The notes under the pieces: model-generated | The model's database searches: none | Told to the model about the DNA's origin: nothing | Seen by the model: only the letters and a program-made list of their open reading frames with translations | In this document: piece after piece, positions 56,787-64,000 of the stretch | How the letters are laid out: the number at the start of each line of letters is the position of its first letter | Numbering within the stretch: position 1 is the stretch's first letter | NCBI GenBank assembly: GCA_036346255.1 | Contig: CM070617.1 | Location: forward strand, 537,501-601,500 | Direction: 5' to 3' | DNA length: 64,000 nucleotides | DNA from: Ampelocalamus luodianensis | Taxonomy: Eukaryota > Streptophyta > Magnoliopsida > Poales > Poaceae | Program-made: the position numbers and the translations under genes

Positions 56787-56949
56787 GGAGGAGTGGAACT
56801 GTGGAAGGAGAACGTAACGGAAGGCAAAACGAGAGGATCGAGGGGATGGCTCAGTGGGAATGGGCGGTGCGGTGGGGGTAAGGGAATACGAATAGCCGAC
56901 AACGGAAGGGGAATGAAATGAATCCAATGGCGGTGGGGATTGCATTGGA
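56787..56949 (-). promoter_or_regulatory. 5' leader of PWWP gene
   Basis: Short leader between the preferred ATG and a retroelement-derived A/T tract. It keeps an open frame in phase with the PWWP gene from an ATG at 56945. The promoter must lie in or beyond the LINE-derived sequence at 56950-57421. Confidence 0.35.
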
Positions 56950-57421
56950 TTTTTATTTTATTTTATTTTTTTTTAACTCGGAAAGCTTGTTTCCTTTAGA
57001 CACTCTCTTCAGCCAGATCACTGGAGATCAAGTTAGAAACAAAGGTGGGAACTTGACTCATAAACACCACCGAGTCAGAGCTAACCACGCTCGCCCCATG
57101 CATTGCAAGGCGATCAACCACCTTGTTGCAATTTCTCGGGCAATGCCGAATGCTACAATCATCAAAGGATGAACCAATAAAATCTCTAATTTGCTTGAGA
57201 AGGCTTCCATGCACACTTTGATCAAGGTCCAGCGAAGTCAAGCCCCGAACCAGTTCAGACGCATCGGATTCCAGGATAATTCTTGACATTGCTCGGGTGC
57301 TCGTCGGAAGCCACCGCGCCATGGAGGCCATTGCTCGGGTGCTCGTCGGAAGCCACCGCGCCATGGATGGAGGCCATCGTGCCGTCGCACCATGGATGGA
57401 GATCATGTGCCGTCGCGTCAT
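56950..57421 (-). pseudogene. 5'-truncated LINE fragment (RNase H domain) with poly(A)-like tail
   Basis: The minus strand from about 57290 gives RIILESDASELVRGL, LLKQIRDFI and RHCPRNCNKVVDRLAMHGA, ending at a stop at 56998-56996. This matches the reverse-transcriptase-associated RNase H domain (RVT_3 type) at the 3' end of plant non-LTR retroelements. Beyond the stop, TTTTTATTTTATTTTATTTT on the plus strand (56950-56975) equals an A-rich tail on the coding strand. Upstream is a tandem repeat (next entry). Target duplications were not found. Confidence 0.75.
57288..57365. repeat. ~39-bp tandem repeat
   Basis: TTGCTCGGGTGCTCGTCGGAAGCCACCGCGCCATGGAGGCCA-type unit, two copies at 57291 and 57330, followed by degenerate CATGGATGGAGGCCATC words. 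Confidence 0.85.
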
Positions 57422-57760
57422 GGATCGAGGCCCGCCGCCACCAGATTGAGGCTCGCTGCCGCCAGATCGAGCTCCCCCGTCGCCAGCTAGGGTTTGCTAG
57501 TGGATGCAATTTACATGGTGACGGGCGGATTTGATAAAGGGAATTGGGAGAGGGATCGAGAGGAGGTCGTAGGACTCGTCGGTGGCTGGAGCCCGTCGAA
57601 TCAACGACAACGGTGCTGGTGCATTTGGGGAAGAGAGACGGGATAACGATACAAGAGTGCGATGCACCGATGGGGAGTGAGATGCAGGCGATGCAGGAGT
57701 TTTTTCTTTATGTGCGGTGGGTCCCACTATGATGGGAAAATGGTGCTAACTACGGCCCTG
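57422..57760. other. Non-coding spacer
   Basis: No supported gene. GGAGGTCG- and GTCGCC-rich sequence between the LINE fragment and the LTR. Confidence 0.35.
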
Positions 57761-60189
57761 TGTCATTACCCCGGAGGGTAATCATACTTAAGCATACGGA
57801 TTACTATTCGTCTGCCCGGTAGGACACCGCTCCGATAAATAGTAAGCCTTACCAAAGTTAACACAGCAGAACAATAAGATAGAAATTGTACTTTATTACA
57901 GTAAGTAGCCACGCAAGGCTATGGTCTTTAATACAAGTACTTTAATTACAACTACGGAACGGGTCAAAACCCCTCGCTTGCCTGCTCTGCTCCACCGGTC
58001 GCCTACTTGTCCCACTCGCCGAATAAGATGTCCACCTCACCCTGGTCATCGTAGTCAGCACCCTCGCCTCCTGCGGCCTCCTCGGCACTTGCGTATCATT
58101 CATCCCACTCGGGATAGTTTTCAGCCGGACTAGGATCTAACAAAGGAGAATAATAGCAAGAATGAGTAGTAGTGTACTCAGCAAACATTTATTAGCAAAG
58201 ATGCATTGTATAACTCTTCTCTGCTCGTTGTCACATTTTCTAACTCATCTCTTTTTCTGGAAAATAATTTACCAAGATTTACGTAGCAAGATTTAATTCT
58301 GAAAAGACTACTTGTCACTCAGTAAGAAGATTAACCCCTAGCGGTCACCGTAGACTACAATCCAGGAGACAGGCATGAATTCATGATTTTATTTAGCATT
58401 GTGCATGCTTTGTACCACTTTACCCATAACAATTTTGAGCTCTCTTTACGCTAAGTCTCCTGCATTTCCTTTGATGCGATATCAAGTTCAGAGTATAAAA
58501 CGTTTTTCGAGTTATGTGATTAAGTCTTCGCCCATTACTTTCTGTCGGTGTCCTCGGGCACTCACCCAGCCCTCCATCGAGTTCCAATGATGTTGGTTGG
58601 GACGGTCATCCCCGCACCCAACACTCCACCTTGCTGTACTATAGCGCCTTGGATCCCCCACTTTCGGACTCTCTTACCGGTCCTGGGTTCCTCCATAACT
58701 CACACATTTTATTACTTACCCGATGTGAAGAGTATAGCCGCGTAACAAGGTAGCATTTCTGCCCGTCGAAATGGAAAAATGGTTGGCACTTAAATACAGC
58801 CTCTTATCCGAGTAAGAATTTTGTTAGTCCTTGTATATTATCCATATGTAAAGGATCCCACCTCTTCCCTCATCTCTTTCCTGCCACAGGCCCCCTTTAC
58901 TAGCCTTAATATTAACTCTTATAGCCCAGCTGCTCTTTTCAGCTGGACTGCTCTTTTCTCATCCTCATCTCTTTTATTTTCTCTTCTTTCTTTTATCCGA
59001 TTTGATTTGAGATATAATTTTCATGCGCATATGTATAATGATACATCAAAGTAACGTTTACATTTAATATAACTAGGTTGATGTTCAAGAGGTAAGCTTG
59101 CCTTCGTATTTGTAGAAAAGATTGACGTCAACGGAATCAGTATCAGCTACTCCTATCTGCGTTGGTTCATCTTCTGCAATTATACAGTAGATGCAAATAA
59201 TAAATAAATATATACTTAGTTAGTTTTTGGTGCTACTAAGCGTACATTAATTAGTTGATTCCCTTTGTCAGCAAATTTTAATTTAATAAAATTTTTGGAT
59301 CCCGTTAGGTTAGCACTCCCCGACTGTGGTTGTTCTATTCTGCCAGCTCTAGGATCGAGATTGCCCACGTTCGTGTTTTATCGCATGAAAACAAAATACT
59401 AAACGTACCTACATGCCACTAGGTCTATTTAATTTTACTCATGCAAATATGCCTAACAGATTTTTTTTACTTAGGTGTGTATGGATTTAATTACTTCTCT
59501 AAATAAACTCAGGGTACGCGTTCGTTACTAACGAATTCTGGCCAGTCCGTTTTAGGGGTGATATTCACCGGGTGTTGTTTAATTTGGGTACTCTATTATG
59601 ATTAATTTATTTCTAACGTATCAGGCTATTTGTCTAATTTAGTGAGTTTTATCAGTGACTTAATTTATTTAACAAGTCTCAGATTAATTTGGCACTTTTC
59701 TCGCTTTTATTTCCTACCAGTTGGTCTGCTGCTATTTAACCTCATGTGGCTTATAGATTTGTGTGGTCCAACATCTACACAGTGCCGACACGTATTATTA
59801 CTGGTGTTCATTTCTACTGCTAAATCTACTACTACTAATTTCCACTACCACTACTCCTCCCTAAACTTACCTTTCTACCCCTTACCTAACCCTAAATCCT
59901 TTAATCTCTCCCTCCCTCACCTATTCACTATCTCTCTCCTCTTTGGTTGGTCGAATGGCTCCTGGCCACTCATTCTTCTTCCTCATTTCTTCTTTTCCCC
60001 ATTCCCCATTTCATTTCTTCCTCTTTGGTGATTTCTTCGGCGCCCCTTCCTCTGGCTCTCGGCTCCCAACACGCTCGCTCATGCCCTCCTGCAGCTCAGA
60101 CCTCTCGTGCGCTCGGCCGCACCCGAGCCCTGTCACCCTCATGGTTCATGTAACCGTTACCGGGCGAAATCCCGCTCGGGGCCGTGACA
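57761..60189 (-). mobile_element. Solo LTR of family A, minus orientation (~2.4 kb)
   Basis: On the minus strand it starts TGTCACGGCCCCGAGCGGG at 60189 and ends GGTAATGACA at 57761. The 3' ~270 bp match bases 1-966 of this window (minus the insertion there). No coding region, primer-binding site or polypurine tract on either side. Flanking 5-mers (CCCTG, GAATC) do not match. Family identity is not named. Confidence 0.65.
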
Positions 60190-60728
60190 GAATCGCCCGT
60201 TCACGTATACCGAAAAACCGGCCAAATTTCAGCGAACGACATTTGAATTCAAATGCGGTCCAACCGTAATCGACCCAGAATCACGAACCTAAAAACCGGG
60301 AAAATACTAAAACGGTGAAACGGAAATGGGGAAAATTGTTTAATACCAATTGTAAAGTGGTTAATGAAGTAGCAATTGCAAAGAAAACCTTCCTAGCTTC
60401 ACTCTGACTAATGCGTAGCTCTCTCCTCCCGAGAAGAAGGACTCAAAGAGATCTAAAAAGAAAAACATAAGATGATGGTAATGACTAATGAATAATAACT
60501 TGACTAGCATACTAAAAACAATATAAACAATTATGGTGTAGGAAACTAGCAAGTCATACCAATACATTGTTTGGCGAAAGCGAAGGTTGTGCAATATACT
60601 CATTATTATCAATGAGTACAAGTCCGCTATATTGAGCAAGGTGGGCTTTGTATTGATCCCAAGTGTATGTTTCATGGGCATATTGTAGCCAATGATTATA
60701 AACTTGTTGGTAATATTCGGGTTCCAAG
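60190..60728. other. Spacer, partly repetitive
   Basis: ACCGAAAAACCGG- and AAAACGGTGAAACGG-rich sequence (60210-60340) looks like a transposon end, but no partner end was found. No gene. Confidence 0.35.
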
Positions 60729-60990
60729 TGTACTTTCGCTTGAAATGAAAGCTTGTATGTTGATTTGGATATCTGGTTGTATACTCTTGATGATGTAATT
60801 AATTCAGTGATTGTAATAGCGCTTTACTTTTGTTGTAATAATTAATATTTTGAATTGTTGTTGTACTTTCGCTTGAAATGAAAGCTTGTATGTTGATTTG
60901 GATATCTGGTTGTATACTCTTGATGATGTAATTAATTCAGTGATTGTAACAACGCTTTACTTTTGTTGTAATAATTAATATTGTAAATTT
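60729..60990. repeat. 133-bp tandem duplication, two copies
   Basis: TGTACTTTCGCTTGAAATG starts at 60729 and again at 60862. The units are nearly identical (one visible difference is TAGCGC versus ACAACGC). The high identity implies a recent event. Confidence 0.92.
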
Positions 60991-61012
60991 TTATGACGAC
61001 TCTCGATAATAT

Positions 61013-61841
61013 CAGTGTTATAAAAAATGGAATACGGCTGTCGGACGGATAGGTACCGTCAAGCGATTAATCGGAATCCAGATGATTAATCGGAATTATG
61101 CGGACAATTTGGCGTTCTCATATATTTGATCATAATGCTAGTTTCAGAGATATTTGAACACATTATATTGTCAATACTATCAAATAAACTTATACCACCC
61201 TTTAATTGTACATGATAACTTCATTACTAACTCAAAAGATAGCAAGATTGATCGGCGGACTATTATAGTTCTACACCAAAGTACAACTTGCAACAGGTTT
61301 AGATAATAGATTAAAAATATGTATTATCACATAGACTAGACTAACTTAACACACTAGTGAAACGACCACCAAAAGAATTAAGTTTAAAATTTAAATACAT
61401 AAAATGACCCACAACCATGAGAGAATCAGTTACTCTGAATCATTGTCAAGCACAACATCACTACCAGACACTTCGGTCTCAGGCTCATTAGAAGCAAGAA
61501 AATCCTCTTCGAGAGGCAACCAACTCTTTATCATTCTCACTTTCATCAATTGCTAGTAGTGTAGATTTGGAACCATGATTGGACGATGCTCTATGAGACA
61601 ATCTTTTTGACGTTTTGCTATTTTTTGTTGTAAAAAACGGTCGTGATGGCCGCTTAATCGTCCGTTTATGCGGATTATGCGGGGCGATTATACGGAAACG
61701 GCCGACTAATCGGATAATGCGGCCGATTTGGCGTTCACAAGCATTAACTATGCTTCGATTCATATATACGTGACGGTTTGCCCGCCGATTCCGATTAAAC
61801 GGCCGACTAATCGGCCGTCACGACCGTTTTTTACAACACTG
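61013..61841. mobile_element. hAT-type element with 8-bp target duplication
   Basis: 829 bp with inverted ends CAGTGTTATAAAAAATGG and CCGTTTTTTACAACACTG. GATAATAT flanks both sides (61005-61012 and 61842-61849). Subterminal CGATTAATCGG/CCGATTAGTCGG repeats lie at both ends. No complete transposase; an acidic minus-strand stretch near 61430-61560 could be a remnant. Confidence 0.93.
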
Positions 61842-61849
61842 GATAATAT

Positions 61850-62321
61850 AATCTTGCATGAGATTGTTTGGCCATGTGTTCAATATTAATCTGAAGTTAT
61901 GTTATGTTCTTGTTTTGGATGAATTTAATTTACTGCTAATTATCGTTTATCATTGTTTTAGATCAAATTAATTCTTAGGGTTCTCACACTATCCACTAGC
62001 GCAAAAAGCAAATCTAGCACCAGCATGATGTGGCAGTGAGGTGGCAAATCTAGCACCGACTGCACTGTGGATGGCCTCACTCTTGCCTTCTCGTTGGGCG
62101 TTGTGTTGGGCCGGGCCTTCCCTGGGCGACAACCACAGACAAGAAACTATGCCTCCAGTCCATTGTTTTCACTGCTACTAGTACTGACCAGCAATGAAAA
62201 TTTTCAAACTATTTCCTTTTCCAACATCTCACTGTCAAGCATATCTGGTGCACTAGATTATTGAAAAATCCTCTCGTGACACTTTTTTTTTCTTACTTTG
62301 CAAAAATACCACTCAACTTAT
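61850..62321. other. Non-coding spacer
   Basis: No supported gene. AT-rich, with a T9 tract at 62284. Confidence 0.4.
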
Positions 62322-63900
62322 TGTTGGTGATATGCCCTAGAGACAATCATAGAGATGATTGCATCGCGTCTATGTTTATGTGTTATTGAATAAATATTAT
62401 TTATGGTCCATGAATGAATTATTGGTTATAAAGATTAACAAGTATGTGACTTGTTGGTGAAACTCTTTAACTTACATGATGCCGTTCTAAATTGTATCCT
62501 TAATCGGATGTCACTGGTCGGAACACCATGACTCTACGACCAGCACACGTATTGATTGATGACCATGTTTCACCGGTCATGGATATAGGGATATCAAATC
62601 AATAATGAGAACCCATGTTAGAGAATATGGGGTTGGATAGACCCACCTTGAAACACTATTGAGATTATTATGATTCTATGTATTATTAGTTGGTCTCAAG
62701 CAATGATGATGTATAATCCTTAGACCTGAGATCAGCATGGTTCCCTACATGTGTAATAGCACTCTTAGGGGTTGCCAAACACTACTCGTAATATGGCAGT
62801 TATAAAGGTAGCTTTCGAGTATGCTATAAAGCATGTAGAGGGATGTGACTAGTCGGATATAGGATTTTCCCCTCCTAACATAACATGAGAGATATCTCTA
62901 GACCCCTCAAAGTGATCGGATAAAGAAAGTGCATGGCCATGCCACTGGTGGTTTAAGAGTTCGACCACATAAGATTATTCGATACTCGATCGAGAAAGTA
63001 TTGAATAGTCCATGGATGACAAATATCTCACATGGAGTTTAAACCAGATATCGTGAGGCAAATAGAGAATACACGAGTAGGTCACTTAGTTCGATCAGTT
63101 ACAAATTAATCGTATGGAGATACGAGCTGGTCATAAACTGGTCGAACGTAATTATAGAGTGGTCGGGACCTGGTCGTAAGGAGTTACGAACTGGTCGTGA
63201 CCAAATCCGAACTGGTCATATAGAGATAGGATCTGGTCGTAAGTGATAAGGACCTGGCCGTAGATCATATTGCATTAAGGTTCGTCCGGTATAATTTGTG
63301 CGTATTCGGATATCGTTATGTCCTGTTAGGAACTGCTAATGACTCGTGGTCAGAAAGAGTTTTCGAGTCATAACCGATTACGTATAAACCTAGCGGGTTA
63401 CACACTTAACGAGTTGGAACAAGACGTGTTCAGATAGGATCCGTTATGTGCACTATATAAGAAGATACTTGAGGCTATTGGGGTACATGAGATGCGAAAC
63501 ACATGAGTTGCTCCACCGAAACCCTAGCTGCCATCTTCTCGAGAGAGCCCTATTGTGCGACTTGGTGCTAGCACACTGGCGTTCGGTGTTCCTTCTCTGG
63601 ACGTGTGGATACCATAGAGACGCTACTGTGGTTGTTGTTGCACTTGAGGACGATCCACAATCTTCACAAGGAGCCACCAAGGTTGCTGGAAGAGACGATC
63701 GACTCGCAAGAACGTTGGACGATCGGTTACGACCACTTCACCGACGCGCTCTACGTTGAATCGGTCTGCTCCAACTCTTCTTTTGCTGCACTGCGCGTCT
63801 GGTGGTAACAATCTGTGATCTCTTGCTTGCATGACTTCTTGGTTTACGTGGTAGAAAATTTTGAATTGCTAGTTTCCGTAGCCTACCGGTATCCCTTCAT
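62322..63900 (+). mobile_element. BARE-like LTR, plus orientation, 3' end truncated
   Basis: Starts TGTTGGTGATATGCCCTAGAG, the conserved LTR start of BARE/Angela-type copia elements. It is collinear (inverted) with 43366-42057 through GTGACTTGTTG, GAGATATCTCT, TTCTTGGTTTACG and GTAGCCTACC. Similarity stops near 63900, where the other copy has about 480 bp more. It contains a region of GGTCGTAA / ACGAACTGGTC words at 63115-63260. Confidence 0.75.
63115..63260. repeat. Cluster of GGTCGTA / TGGTCAT words
   Basis: About nine CTGGTCGTAA-like words spaced 15-25 bp apart inside the BARE-like LTR. The order is less regular and less palindromic than in the arrays at 35.7 and 50.2 kb. Confidence 0.6.
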
Positions 63901-64000
63901 TTATCACCTAGCTAAATTAGCATCATGCAACTTTTTTGTACACCTTTGCCCCCACCACCCACTGCTCCAGTGAGAAGTCCCAAAAGTCGACAACATTGGT

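Noticed and set aside
59630..60031. 133-codon plus-strand ORF
   Set aside because: Lies in the U3 part of a solo LTR, starts at a non-ATG codon and shows no motif.

Overview
The window is plant nuclear DNA, most likely rice or a close Oryza relative. The evidence is genes with many introns and GT-AG junctions, GC-rich first exons, grass-type LTR retrotransposons, CACTA and hAT elements, and long AT, CT and GA microsatellites. From memory only, the gene order (bHLH factor, IscA-like protein, pfkB kinase, RER1, isoflavone-reductase-like) resembles the distal short arm of rice chromosome 1; I could not check this.

Layout: 1-6.0 kb is a nest of retroelements, a degraded Ty1-copia polyprotein split by a 3.4 kb solo LTR and bordered by another LTR. 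6-11 kb is AT-rich intergenic DNA. 11.0-21.2 kb is an atypical bHLH transcription factor gene whose exons 3 and 4, plus a transposon-filled intron, lie in a 2.9 kb head-to-tail duplication. 22.1-24.7 kb is a three-exon mitochondrial-type IscA gene (minus), with a hAT element carrying an 8-bp target duplication in intron 1. 26.6-30.3 kb is an eight-exon pfkB-family sugar/nucleoside kinase (minus). 30.5-37 kb is mobile DNA, including a 731-bp foldback and an array of small palindromes. 38.0-41.0 kb is RER1 (plus, three exons). 41.2-43.7 kb is a BARE-like LTR set between two copies of the RER1 3' flank. 44.0-45.2 kb is an isoflavone-reductase-like gene broken by several frameshifts (minus). 45.5-51.3 kb is a decayed CACTA transposon followed by a 2.7 kb LTR with three internal tandem arrays. 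51.6-52.7 kb is a proline- and lysine-rich gene with one frameshift (minus). 54.3-56.8 kb is an intronless PWWP-domain gene (minus) with a LINE fragment in its promoter. 57.8-64 kb is again LTRs, a tandem repeat and a second hAT element.

The host genes do not form a pathway. They cover transcription (bHLH), Fe-S cluster assembly (IscA), small-molecule phosphorylation (pfkB), ER membrane-protein retrieval (RER1), phenylpropanoid-type reduction (IFR-like) and chromatin reading (PWWP). All exon coordinates were derived by hand from splice signals and reading-frame closure.

The most interesting points are the exon-containing duplication in the bHLH gene (real event or assembly fault), arrays of TACGAC/GTCGTA mini-hairpins in unrelated mobile elements, and a direct repeat of over 300 bp abutting both sides of an LTR. 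No clearly new multi-gene system is visible.
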